From Epiperipatus broadwayi (Eukaryota; Onychophora; Udeonychophora; Euonychophora; Peripatidae), in assembly GCA_028023455.1 (NCBI GenBank), contig JAQFVV010012404.1:13129421-13193420 (forward strand): 64,000 nucleotides of DNA. The letters are read 5' to 3'. Shown here one piece after another: positions 1 through 11,420 of this stretch (positions within the stretch are counted from its first letter, which is position 1; each line of letters starts with the position of its first letter). The translations under genes and the position numbers were made by a program. The notes beneath the pieces are model-generated. The model was given only the letters and a program-made list of their open reading frames with translations, was not told the origin of the DNA and searched no databases.

Positions 1-1988
1 TGTCCACAGATGGCGTCCTACCAAAAACACCGATCAAGCGTATGTTTTGTTTACATAAACGTCAGAGTAGCATTCACTATCTCTAACTATAATTCCACTT
101 TCAGATCATGATTTCAAGCTATTTGCTATCATCAGTGAAAGACAGGAATAAAGAAACTAGATCTAAATACAAACTCTGAGCGTTTATGAAACAATTTCTA
201 TTCAGCTTGCAAGCCTGAATTTTTTAGACACGTAATGTCTTCAAACTCAGCATAGCAAACCAGATAGCTATATGGGTCTGATCTCAGTTCAGCATCACCA
301 CATAGTAGAAGCCTCTGCAATCTATATCATTGCAAAAAAGATCTCAAAGGTACATTTATGATAAACAAAAATGCAAGTTAAAAAACTTGCTAACGCTTGT
401 ATTTATGTCCACAGATGGCGTCCTACCAAAAATACCGATCAAGCGTATGTTTTGTTTACATAAACGTTAGAGTAGCATTCACTATCTCTAACTATAATTC
501 CACTTTCAGATCATGATTTCAAGCTATTTGCTATCATCAGTGAAAGACAGGAATAAAGAAACTAGATCTAAATACAAACTCTGAGCGTTTATGAAACAAT
601 TTCTATTCAGCTTGCAAGCGTGAATTTTTTAGACACGTAATGTCTTCAAACTCAGCATAGCAAACCAGATAGCTATATGAGTCTGATCTCAGTTCAGCAT
701 CACCACATAGTAGAAGCCTCTGCAATCTATATCATTGCAAGAAAGACCTCAAAGGTAGATTTATGATAAACAAAAATGCAAGTTAAAAAACTTGCTAATG
801 CTTGTATTTATGTCCACAGATGGCGTCCTACCAAAACACCGATCAAGCATATGTTTTGTTTACATAAACGTCAGAGTAGCATTCACTATCTCTAACTATA
901 ATTCCACTTTCAGATCATGATTTCAAGCTATTTGCTATCATCAGTGAAAGACAGGAATAAAGAAACTAGATCTAAATACAAACTCTGAGCGTTTATGAAA
1001 CAATTTCTATTCAGCTTGCAAGCGTGAATTTTTTAGACACGTAATGTCTTCAAACTCAGCATAGCAAACCAGATAGCTATATGGGTCTGATCTCAGTTAA
1101 GCATCACCACATAGTAGAAGCCTCTGCAATCTATATCATTGCAAGAAAGACCTCAAAGCTACATTTATGATAAACAAAAATGCAAGTTAAAAAACTTGCT
1201 AACGCTTGTATTTATGTCCACAGATGGTGTCCTACCAAAAACACCGATCAAGCGTATGTTTTGTTTACATAAACGTCAGAGTAGCATTCACTATCTCTAA
1301 CTATAATTCCACTTTCAGATCATGATTTCAAGCTATTTGCTATCATCAGTGAAAGACAGGAATAAAGAAACTAGATCTAAATACAAACTCTGAGCGTTTC
1401 ACTGATGATAGCAAATAGCTTGAAATCATGATCTGAAAGTGAATTATAGTTAGAGATAGTGAATGCTACTCTGACGTTTATGTAAACAAAACATACGCTT
1501 GATCGGTGTTTTTGGTAGGACGCCATCTGTGGACATAAATACAAGCATTAGCAAGTTTTTTAACTTGCATTTTTGTTTATCATAAATGTACCTTTGAGGT
1601 CTTTCTTGCAATGATATAGATTGCAGAGGCTTCTACTATGTGGTGATGCTGAACTGAGATCAGACCCATATAGCTATCTGGTTTGCTATGCTGAGTTTGA
1701 AGACATTACGTGTCTAAAAAATTCACGCTTGCAAGCTGAATAGAAATTGTTTCATAAACGCTCAGAGTTTGTATTTAGATCTAGTTTCTTTATTCCTGTC
1801 TTTCACTGATGATAGCAAATAGCTTGAAATCATGATCTGAAAGTGGAATTATAGTTAGAGATAGTGAATGTTACTCTGATGTTTATGTAAACAAAACATA
1901 CGCTTGATCGGTGTTTTTAGTAGGACACCATCTGTGGACATAAATACAAGCGTTAGCAAGTTTTTTAACTTGCATTTTTGTTTATCAT
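1..1988. repeat. 405-bp satellite array with internal inversion
   Basis: The landmark TGTCCACAGATGG recurs at 1, 406, 811 and 1215 on the plus strand, giving a period of 404-405 bp. The last forward copy stops near 1399 after CTCTGAGCGTTT. From there the same monomer runs on the minus strand; its landmark ends at 1535 and 1940, again 405 bp apart. Copies differ by only a few scattered substitutions. The right edge abuts a short (AT)n run; the left edge lies outside the window. Each monomer carries a small hairpin (AAGTTAAAAAACTT) and an AGATGGCG core. No coding frame is conserved. This is a satellite, or a foldback-type element whose long arms are tandem arrays; the sequence alone does not decide which. 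Confidence 0.93.
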
Positions 1989-4900
1989 ATATATATATAT
2001 ATATGTATATTGAAGTAGTCGATGTCTAATAATCATCGAGCTCACCATCTACATTAACCTCCTGTGAGGTCGGCAATTTAGAGCTTGCTATAAATATATG
2101 CTATTCACTCACACTCTGTATGTCGAATCATTAGAAAGATTGGTAAACTTAATTTTGTTTAGTAAAAATCAAACAGTAGTTTGAGTGATGCATATATTGT
2201 ACCGGTCAGAATTGTATGTTCATTTAACAAGGTTTAGAATCTAAGCAAAAGTACCCTAAATCCACTCATGTCCGAGATACACAGGTCAGGAGCAATCATG
2301 AATTCTGCCCTATTTGCTCTTCTCTAAAACTATAACATTATAAACAACATTTCTGATGATAACATGAAATTTTATTCATTCTGGTCCCAGAGACACAGCA
2401 GAGAAACATGAGATCTACAGGGTAATTAGCATAAATAAATAGTGTTTAAACTTGGCTCAATCAAATATCTTATATAAAGGAAAATCTATAAGACTAAATA
2501 AATTGCACACAGCTAGCATTGCAAAAGAAACATGAATTATAAAATTAGTATCCATTCAGAATGAGCAAAGACAGAATAACTCAGAGATAAATGTTTATTT
2601 AAGATAATGTTATAACTCTAAATAAAATTAATATTATTTATAAATATTAAATGGAATTCAATGAATGAGATTCAGTAAGACACAAACGAATGAGTAATTA
2701 TTAAAACATAATAATTTAATAAATATAAACAATTTTATTTACATTAGAAAAACATAGCACAGATTTAATGCGGTTTACTTTGCATATAAGCAACTGATTT
2801 AGTATGCTAATAAGTTATAGATAATAATAAATCAATGTTATCAATGCTGTAACCATTACTTTAAAGTAATGGTAAGGGTGTTTACAAATTCATCTCTAAA
2901 GAGAGATTTACTCTTGATATGATCCCTAATAATTTATTGTTTATGAGCATATTTGGACCTGTACATGCCTAAATTAACTTTATTATGACAATCCTAAAAT
3001 ATTCGACAAAATATAAAATGAGTGGTTTACAAACATCACTGCGCTACGTCTTATAGTTAATATGAGAACTATACATAAACGAACTCGCAGTGCTGACTTA
3101 CAAAAATAGCGTAAAATGGAGAAGATGTCCGTCTTTCGACTGGAAGACTTTATCACATATATGATTCCACTTGTATTTATCACAAGGTGATATTCGAAAA
3201 TATGAGTGGTAAGGATTCCATGGCACGCCCTCCAACGTGTCACATGCAGAGCCTTAATACTCTAATGCTTATCTTGAGATCGGTTATATCAAACTTCATT
3301 CTTATATGAGTTCCGTGAAGAAAATCCGGATTTCGGATGAGTAAATATGATAAAGCAAAATATAATTCTTTAAAATACCATCTAAGTAAGCAACGCGAAT
3401 ATGACTTAAGTCTTCAATGACTAATAAAATAACTTAAGCTTATATAAAGCAATAATAGCATGCGTAACGCCATGATAAAATAATAACCCACTCAGCATCG
3501 TACGTATAACTTTAATAAATTTAGAATGTCGAATATAGAAGAGGGAAAAATATTATTTTCCTATTTAACAAGTCCAAGTATTTTAAACGACAATACATTA
3601 TAAGCAAATAAGCAATTTAACTTTTAATGGCATATAAATAATAAATAGTTATTAAGTATATTAATAATCAAGTTTATTAAAAGAACATAAATTGCATTTA
3701 AATATCGATAGTGATATGATTTTTAAACAATCCGCCATTAACCATAACTTCAAAATATTTAACCGAGCGAACAGCATTCAATAATAAATTTTATGTTTAA
3801 ACTAATTAAACATTCCAAAATATTGGAATGATGATTGAAATAATATAAGTTCGCTAGATTAAAACATTAGCATACTAAAACTAATTTAATAAGAGATATA
3901 TTTAAAATAAGTTTTGCCGCATGAAATAAAATAATTAGAGTGTGAAACTTTAAAACTAATGATAGGTTTAAAGTACATAAATCTGCACTTAGCGTTTCAA
4001 AGAACGAGTTGAAAACTTAAGAGAAAATCATAAATTTAATGATAATTAGTTTACAGTCATTTATCAAATAAATAAAAGTTACATTCTGATTACAATTAAG
4101 ATTTAGGACAGGAATGAAGTGAGGAAAATTAAGAGTTTATTCTTCGGCAAAACGGATTACCTTTATTATTTATGGCGGCCATTTAAGATAACTACACGAA
4201 GTTTAGACATGAAGGCACAATATTAATAAAATAATGGTAGGCATCTTCCAATATTCTTTTATAATTAAGCACAACAGTTTTCAAGCAGTGATGGCATAGC
4301 AGGGAGGCAGGACAGAGGCGATTTAAGATCAGGGAGGCAAATTCCTTTTACTCACAGTCCATTTTTATGACCACTCTCTACACAAATACCAGAGAGAAGA
4401 GTGATTCTTTTGCGTGTTCCTAGAACTTCCGCTCATCCTGTACTTGAAATTTGGTAATATTGGAAGATGTAAACAAATACGTTCAGAAAGCATTATTTAA
4501 ACGTACTTAAAAATTGCAAATAAAATGAGAATAACATTTTAATATTGTAATACTTTTTAGAATATTCTACATTGCTTTAGCTTTACTTTGATTTTATTTA
4601 TTTTTATATCTGTAATACATATACGCACATACACAATTATTTAAATGAAGGGAATTTACAAGCTTGAAAATAAAATACACATAAGCTAAAATAATAATTC
4701 AACTGGTTACACATAACCAAGTGATATGTGTATATGTGTGTGCTTAACATACCTAGATGACCAAATAAACATATAAACAGGTTCAAACCCTACTTTAAAG
4801 GTATGTAATGTCATCAGGCAGTGAAGTTAAATATGTACTACAGATTTACCACTTCAATATATATATATTATGACTAAAGCAATAATTTTATTGCTATGTT

Positions 4901-5200
4901 TATTGCTGGAAAATACATTTGCTTATATATTTGTAATTATTTTTATATCTGTGTGTAGTTAATGTGACAACAAAGAAAATGAGGAAGGTTTGAAATACTG
5001 AAATAATCTTTGTTTAAATTCAGCTTGTTGACTTTAATTAAAATTGTCAATCGCAATTAAGATTGAAAACAAATCGTTTATCAGTTGTTGTCAAATGATT
5101 TAAAATAGATAAAAATGGTATTTCAAGCCTTATCTGTATAACCATGTTGTTAATTAAATGTTGTTTGTAAGGGGATTATAGAGATAGTGTATGGAGCTGA
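1989..5200. other. AT-rich intergenic DNA, no gene seen
   Basis: Apart from a short (AT)n tract at the left edge I see no supported gene. A plus-strand GGTTCAAACCC at about 4782, a perfect tRNA B-box string, has no convincing A box or cloverleaf upstream. Frames in this stretch are short and show no recognisable family motif. Confidence 0.6.
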
Positions 5201-5228
5201 GATCACAATTCTTGATGGGAAGAGAGTG

Positions 5229-5236
5229 TATAAAAG
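5229..5236 (+). promoter_or_regulatory. TATA box (TATAAAAG) before 26-bp repeats
   Basis: A consensus TATAAAAG sits 34 bp upstream of a five-copy 26-bp tandem array, so the expected start site (about +25 to +32) falls at the edge of the first repeat. About 400 bp downstream, after a locally GC-richer stretch (5400-5635), there is a plausible splice donor (CTTAG/GTAAAA near 5635). This arrangement fits a polymerase II promoter with a noncoding first exon, or the U3-R part of a solo LTR. No coding sequence is evident. Confidence 0.45.
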
Positions 5237-5261
5237 AAGCCCATAAGACCTTCTGCGAAAT

Positions 5262-5395
5262 AAATTAGTTACTTTCACTTGATGGATTAATTAGTTGCTT
5301 TCACTTGATGAATTAATTAGTTACTTTCACTTGATGGATTAATTAGTTACTTTGATTTGATAAATTAGTTAGTTACTTTCACTTGAAAAATTGTA
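5262..5395 (+). repeat. 26-bp tandem repeat, five copies
   Basis: The string TTAGTT recurs at 5265, 5291, 5317, 5343 and 5369, an exact 26-bp period. Units read approximately AATTAGTTACTTTCACTTGA plus a short linker. They begin where transcription from the TATA box at 5229 would start. The last two units have diverged slightly. Confidence 0.9.
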
Positions 5396-5399
5396 TTTA

Positions 5400-7063
5400 A
5401 TTACCTGGAGAGTGGACTTTTACATTCCTGATTCAAAAGGTGTTGCCAGAACATCATTTAAAAAGTCAAGAGAAGTTTAGTGCAATGGAGCGTGAGTAGT
5501 GGAGCCATTCGCCTTTCTCTCTTCCTCTCGGAGGACTGTCTACAAGCCGTCAAATTCCATCTGACTGGCCATACGAGATGATGTAGAATTGCCAACCTGC
5601 CTGCCTGCCGCTATGCTGATATCTTAGGTAAAATCATGTAATTTAGAATTGACTTAATATGAACATTCATGGGTGATTTATAATTTGTAGCTAAATTAAG
5701 TCATAGATCCATTTATGATGTTTTTCTAGTTTTGCTCGTAAACTCTCTCTCTGTAATTCCTTATTAATACTTATGTAATTCTAAATATATGTTGCTTTCA
5801 CACTTAATTTATGTTTATATAACTTTATGCAGCTCAATTAAATATATACAACTTATTTTGTTTAAAATATATATTATTTTCTCTAATATGTCGGTATCAG
5901 TCAACCTCGCAACTTTAATTAAATTCATTAGTAAAATTATATTCATTTGTTTATTTAAAATAGAAATTGTTTGCTAGGTTGGTTGTATATCTAAAGGTAT
6001 TTTATTGTGGATGCTTATTTTACTTTGTTGTTTAGTTGCCATTATAAAAGATCGCGACACTTAATATAAAATTCTACCTTTTCTTACCATTGCCTGGAGG
6101 GCTAATTCTTTAATTAATGCGTATATGGGAATCGAACTTAAATGTAAATTTTATTAGTTTAATGATATAGAAAAGAGCTATTATTCATTACCATTTGTTA
6201 AATGACTCAGGATTGAAAACAGATTATTGCGCAAGAGGTTAGACAATTTCCAAGTTTTAAAATAATATTATATGAAAATTATGTTATAAAATTATATTCA
6301 TGTCCAATGATGTTGCTGGCATACCTCTTCCTTTATTCTGATATTTTATCTTTTCCATTTCTTGATTGGGGACATCAGAAGCCTGAAGCTTCATCCTACT
6401 TTTTTTTAAATTGTTTGTAATCAGGAATACTACTCCCTGTGGAATGTGAGGTTTATGAAATTACGTGCTGCGAATTACAGTACATACAGATCTGGGCTCT
6501 CAAACCCAGCATCTCCTTTGATATTGCTCCACCAGAATGCATGGACATATCAAATCTAAGTTCATCTCAAGGATTCTTTTTAAATGATAAAATATCCAAA
6601 TGCCATGAAGGATGCCTCAGCTAGAAGATTGGAAAAATTCTTTGCTGCAGAGCTCTTAAAATCATATCCAAAATTTAAATTATTTTAATAATTTTTAAAG
6701 CTAGCTATAATGTTGAACATTCATACATTTATAAACTAATTAAACACTGTAATTTAATTTTATAATACCAATGTAATGTAACTTTAATTTAGCAATAATT
6801 GTCACAACCTTGATTATGTTGAATTAAATTCTAATTTAATAATTCTCTTAACATAACAACTGTAATAAGTTATTGTATTATGTCTATACTGTCCTAATCT
6901 GTGGTCATACCTATTTTATTTTATTTTATATTGTTTAATCATTCATTTTTGATGTGCTATGTTTCAAAATGGAGATTATTAATATTAATAATTTGGAGAG
7001 ATTATTAAAAACTCTCTTGAAAATGATTTATATTGCTTCATTAGCTAATATAAATCTCTGTTT

Positions 7064-7065
<2 letters not shown>
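5400..7065. other. Possible noncoding leader, then AT-rich DNA
   Basis: The first 235 bp are richer in GC than the surroundings and end in a donor-like AG/GTAAAA. There is no long ATG frame. Beyond 5640 the sequence returns to AT-rich background with no gene I can support. Confidence 0.4.

Positions 7066-7095
<30 letters not shown>
7066..7095. repeat. (AT)n microsatellite
   Basis: A pure run of about 15 TA dinucleotides. Confidence 0.95.
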
Positions 7096-7097
<2 letters not shown>

Positions 7098-8459
7098 TTA
7101 AGCTATTATATTTAGCTTGCCATTATTCACGTTTGCATGTTAATAAATTATATCTAGTTAATTAATATTGAGAATGATATAAAGCATATTATAAGTTATT
7201 AGTTAAGTCCTCAAATATGCTTACTCATCCGTAGTTTCATACACTATATAGATTTAATTAATAAACTAGATCACTTTAATTAAATCAAAAATTTTCTTTT
7301 AGCATTTTAAAAGGAATAACTTCAATTTGTTTAATAACTTTTAATATTTTTTAATTATATCATTTTACTCTTAATTATAACTCAATTTCTGATTCTCTTT
7401 CAGATACCCATCCACATTATTAAAGAATATACATTATGTAGCAAGTCAACTTAGATATAAATTTAATAAAGAAAAAGTTAGTAAGATAGAAATTTTTTTT
7501 TTAAAAAAAAATCCATTTATGAAATCACAACAAAATCCATTATTTTAAATGTATGCATATGCACTAAAGTTTTAAAGCAATGGAAAATAGGGCTGTTCAC
7601 ATATTTTCTAATCAAATTAAATACTCCTTCATATATTAAATCTATGCAAAAAATAATTATTTACCAAAGATGTGCACATAATTCAAAAACATTATATAAA
7701 AACAAATATATCTCTTAATTGAAAAAGTTTGACAAATTATTTTGAATGAGTGAAGAAAATGAGACATATTGCCATTGTTTAAAAAAATCGAGCTGAATAA
7801 ATATGTGATACTCGTAACATTTTTGAAGCAATTCGTTCATCTTGACATTCATATTAAATAACTGTTTTAAAAATTACTTGTAAAATACAATACATTTTTA
7901 AAACTAATAATATATATATATATTTTTTAAATCAAAGCAAGTCAATGTTAGATCTTTGATCTAAAATATACAATGTTAACTTATAGTGAACATAAGAGAA
8001 GAAAGTGACACTTATCCAACTGATCACATGAGATCTTTGTAGATAATGGAAGCCTGCTATTTTATCATTAAATTTACTGTGTAGTCATAATACATGTTAT
8101 CATGTTTTTTTATTAAATTTACAGCTACTTTTTGTTCATATCTTTTAAAATATTATTTGCACTGCATTAACTTTTATATTTTAATTATGCAATGCAATTC
8201 ACTGCAATTTCTTATTTGGAGTCAAGAATCTCTCAGCCGCTATGCCCAGCAAAACCTGTTTGCCACTTTACCTTCCCTTTCCATTCCCCACTCTTAAATT
8301 TTTCCCATATTCTTCTCTATTCTGCTCCTTTCCATTTCACAACATAATCTTTGTCAACTCTAAAGCCTTTATATTTAAATCTCCCTTATCTTTTTCCTAA
8401 CCCAGCAAAAAAATTAAGAACCCAATTTCTGTATAATCACCTTGTTTACATTTATTCTT
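7096..8459. other. AT-rich DNA, no gene seen
   Basis: Homopolymer-rich background. I found no conserved domain, tRNA or clear repeat. Confidence 0.6.
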
Positions 8460-8680
8460 CTACAACTTCATTATTTGTACTCTTTCTGCTTGCAGGCATT
8501 TACATTCAATTAAAAGATGCTTAATATTTTCTATGCCTTCCTTACTCAACTTGCAGACTAAATCACCCACATTTTCCCATTCGTATGTATATTCCCTTGT
8601 TGCTAAAGATCCTATCCAAGCCTTAAACAATAAACTACTTTCCTTGCTATTATCATAAATTAACTCACACTCAATATTAT

Positions 8681-8700
<20 letters not shown>
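8460..8700 (-). pseudogene. LINE ORF2 C-terminal fragment
   Basis: The minus-strand frame reads YDNSKESSLLFKAWIG, then a degenerate zinc-knuckle region ending HLLIEC followed by LQAER. This order (…LLFKA, TR-Y-YEWE, C-x-L-C-like, H-LL-EC, ER) is the usual C-terminal tail of non-LTR retrotransposon ORF2 proteins. It continues the LINE fragment at 10,625-11,420: the missing join lies exactly where the Penelope-like pair and AT repeats interrupt it. The true clade is uncertain. The fragment is a dead remnant. Confidence 0.75.
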
Positions 8701-8714
<14 letters not shown>

Positions 8715-8721
8715 TTGTATT

Positions 8722-8775
<54 letters not shown>

Positions 8776-8786
8776 AATACAAAGAT
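8684..8786. repeat. (AT)n tracts with a 76-bp perfect palindrome
   Basis: Two AT runs (8684-8712 and 8725-8772) are separated by CTTTGTATTAAC, and the second run is followed by its exact reverse complement GTTAATACAAAG. The stretch 8711-8786 is therefore a perfect palindrome of about 76 bp, with 24 AT units at its centre. It marks the left border of the Penelope-like insertion in the LINE. Such sequence can extrude a cruciform and is prone to breakage. Confidence 0.9.
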
Positions 8787-9735
8787 TTTCACAGGTTGCA
8801 TATATAAAAAACATACATCCCTGTTAAAAAAATTAAATATTGATATACTAACGTTTCGACTTGATCACGCAAGTCATTCACTGGGTGATATAAGGTAGAT
8901 AGATAATTGTAGAGTTGCTACAATCACTGATTTGAAAAAAATGTTAAAGTTCCACCAATAGCAAAAATGTTAAATTAAGAATGTTTTTTAAAAAGATCTT
9001 TTCAAATAGAAAGAAGTTTGCCTGTATCATCTCGCTTATTGATACAATCTGGCCTTTTAAGTATCTAAATGGCTTCTCTAATTTTGCATTGGTAGAGATT
9101 ATCACATCTGGATATGATCCTGGTACTAGAAAAATCAGTTTTATGACCTGAATCTATAGTATGGAGTGAGAGTGCTGCTGATAATGAGTATTGTTTATCT
9201 GCATTAGCATGCTCATCTCTCCTAATACTGATGCGATGATTACTCATACCTATGTAAGAAGCTTTACAATTTTCACATGAGATTTGATAAACACCATGAG
9301 ATTCAAGAAGGATTGAGTCTTTAGGCTTGGTTATTATATTGCTGATCTTTTGATGAGTAGAAAATGTGTTATCTATATTATAGCATTTTAATATACATCC
9401 AATACTGTCTGTAGTCCCTTTTACATATGGATAACAAATCCTAATAGCTGATTTATCATCTTTTTGTTTCCTATTTTGTCCATTTTGTGTTGAAACAAGT
9501 TTTTTTTTTTATAAATTTATAATTATAACTATTTGCTAATAAAACACTATTAATGTGATTTATTTCTTGTTTCAGATGTGACTTATCTGAAAGGTTAATT
9601 GCTCTATTTAAAAGAGTTTTGGCTACAGAAACTATCTGAGTTGGGTGATGATGAGAATAGAAATGTAAATATCTGTCCGTAAACACCAAATAGTTTATTT
9701 TTTTCGATTTACAGAAAGAATACACACATGGACAT
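8787..9735 (-). pseudogene. Penelope-like element, minus-strand copy (RT thumb/linker + GIY-YIG)
   Basis: Reading the minus strand, 9725-9471 encodes the region just after the reverse transcriptase core (FTDRYLHFYSHHHP…KTLLNRA…INHINSVLLANSY). This matches the TDRYL-F-S-HP and LL-RA pattern of Penelope-like proteins. After a frame break near 9471 the frame stays open to 9065: RICYPYVKGTTDSIG, then GVYQISCENC and YIG, giving an intact GIY-YIG endonuclease signature, then EHANAD, SALSLH, SGHK-DF and REAI. A TAG at about 9069 truncates it; the sister copy has GAG there. The copy lacks the reverse transcriptase core, so it is 5'-truncated. The tail (8800-8890) has the stem GACTTG/CAAGTC followed by GAAAC. 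Confidence 0.88.
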
Positions 9736-10615
9736 ATATTTACATTTACATTCTCATCATCACTAAACTCAGACAGTTTCTGTAGCCAAAACTTTTAAAT
9801 AAAGCAATTAACCTTTCAGATAAATCACATCTGAAAGAAGAAATAAATCATATTAATAGTGTTTTATTAGCAAATAGTTATAATTATAAATTTATAAAAA
9901 AAGCCTTATTTCAAGCCCAAAATGGATAAAATAGGAAACAAAAAAATCATAAATTAGCTATTAGGATTTGTGTTCCATATGTAAAAGAAACTACAGACAG
10001 TATTGGATGTATATTAAAATGCTATAATATAGATACAGCATTTTCTACTCATCAAAAGATCAGCAATATAATAATCAAGCCTAAGGATTTAATCCTTTTT
10101 GAATCTCATGGTATTTATCAAATCTCATGTGAAATTGTAAAGCTTCTTATGAGTCATCGTCCCATCAGTGTTAGGAGAAATGAGCATGCTAATGCAGTTA
10201 AACAACACTCATCATCATCAGCACTCTCACTCCATACTATAGATTCAAGTCATAAAATTGATTTTTCTAGTACCAGGATCATATCCAGATGTGATAATCT
10301 CTACCAGTGCAAAATTAGAGAAGCCATTGAGATACATAAAAGACCAGATTGTATCAATGAGTGAGATGATACATGCAAACTTCCTCCTATTTGGAAAGAT
10401 TTTTTTTAAAAACATTCTTAATTTAACATTTTTGCTATTGGTGGAACTTTAATGTTTTTTTTCCAATCAGTGATTGTAGCGCCTCTACAATCGTCTTTCT
10501 ACCTTTTATCACACAGTGGATGACTTGTGTGATCCAGTCAAAACATTGGTATATTAATATTTAAATTTTTTAACATGGATTAACTCACAAAATATGTCTT
10601 TTATATATATATAGT
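9736..10615 (+). pseudogene. Penelope-like element, plus-strand copy, head-to-head with the other
   Basis: This copy mirrors the minus-strand copy: the region beginning near 9745 reverse-complements to 9660 and outward, including the LLANSYNYKFI segment. The first part is frameshifted. From 10,149 to 10,364 the frame reads SHRPISVRRNEHANAV…SALSLHTIDSSHKIDF…REAIEIHKRPDCINE, the GIY-YIG domain tail through its natural end. A short deletion just before 10,149 removes the YIG half of the catalytic signature, so this endonuclease is dead. The tail at 10,470-10,580 matches the outer end of the other copy. The two 5'-truncated copies therefore meet head to head near 9735. Confidence 0.87.
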
Positions 10616-10624
10616 TCTCCATCT

Positions 10625-11420
10625 CTCCAACTTCCTATTCTTTATTAATGCATCTATTCTTATATCTCATTCCTTGCCATTCAACAATTCTCCTAACACA
10701 ATCATCCCATCTTTTGTATAAATATACTGACATAAATTCTTTATCCAAATCTTCTGCATACCATACTAGCTTTCTCACCCATATTGTTGCTTGCCCTTTA
10801 TTTATAACCCAATTAAATATTATTTTAGATATTCTCTTATTATCCATAAACTGGAATCTAACAAACATTTTCCTTTTGACTTGACTATCCTATTTCTCCT
10901 TGAATTGCCTCCTTTGCAATCCACACATCTATATCTAATGAATGTCTTCCTACTGCTTTTTGTACTTTTTCTACATAATCTAATACTCTTTTACTTGCAC
11001 ATAATACATCATTATCATATTTTAACCCTGCTACTGCCACTTCCTTCCATACAATTCTATCTACATCCTATTTATTATATGAAAACACTATTATTTTTTT
11101 TATCAGTTCTTTTCTTCGCTTCATTTATCAATTTTTTTCCCATTCATCCAAGCAATTTTTCTGATTACTTAAGATGATTCTCAAATAGGTATATTTATTC
11201 ACCATACTTAACTTTATATCCCCCAATAAAAATTCTTTGTTTTCTCTTTTCCCAGTATTAATCATCATTACTTTTGATTTTTCTTCTTTAAATTTAATCC
11301 CCATCTCTTTATCCAACCTTATGCATATCCTCAGCATAACTTCCATAGCAACCTTACCACTAGTGTAATATAAAAAGTTTACTGGTATTTTATAAACTAA
11401 CTTTATTATTATAGACAACT
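10625..11420 (-). pseudogene. LINE ORF2 fragment (RT palm/thumb region)
   Basis: Minus-strand reading gives EMGIKFKEEKSKVMMIN, then LLGDIKLSMVNKYTYLRI, the usual region after the catalytic YADD of LINE reverse transcriptases (F--KKSKVM, then YKYLG). Next come a frameshifted block VWKEVAVAGLKYDNDVLC and WIAKEAIQG (10,905-11,070), then MFVRFQFMDNKRISKIIFNW (from 10,868). This order is found in a widespread LINE group with 'WKGVAVPGL…EAVQGDLGW' type sequences. The YADD itself and everything upstream are missing, so the copy is 5'-truncated. The C-terminal tail resumes at 8700 beyond the Penelope-like insertion. Confidence 0.8.

Noticed and set aside
1-1988. CRISPR array
   Set aside because: Repeats are 405 bp long with no spacers; eukaryotic satellite.
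2983-3243. 86-codon minus-strand frame
   Set aside because: No recognisable domain or conserved neighbour, and length within chance expectation for a 64-kb window.
4782-4792. Perfect B-box string GGTTCAAACCC as a tRNA gene
   Set aside because: No A box at the right distance and no acceptor stem.
10648-11177. Plus-strand frames of up to 128 codons
   Set aside because: They lie opposite the LINE remnant, whose minus-strand reading has recognisable RT motifs; the plus-strand peptides do not.
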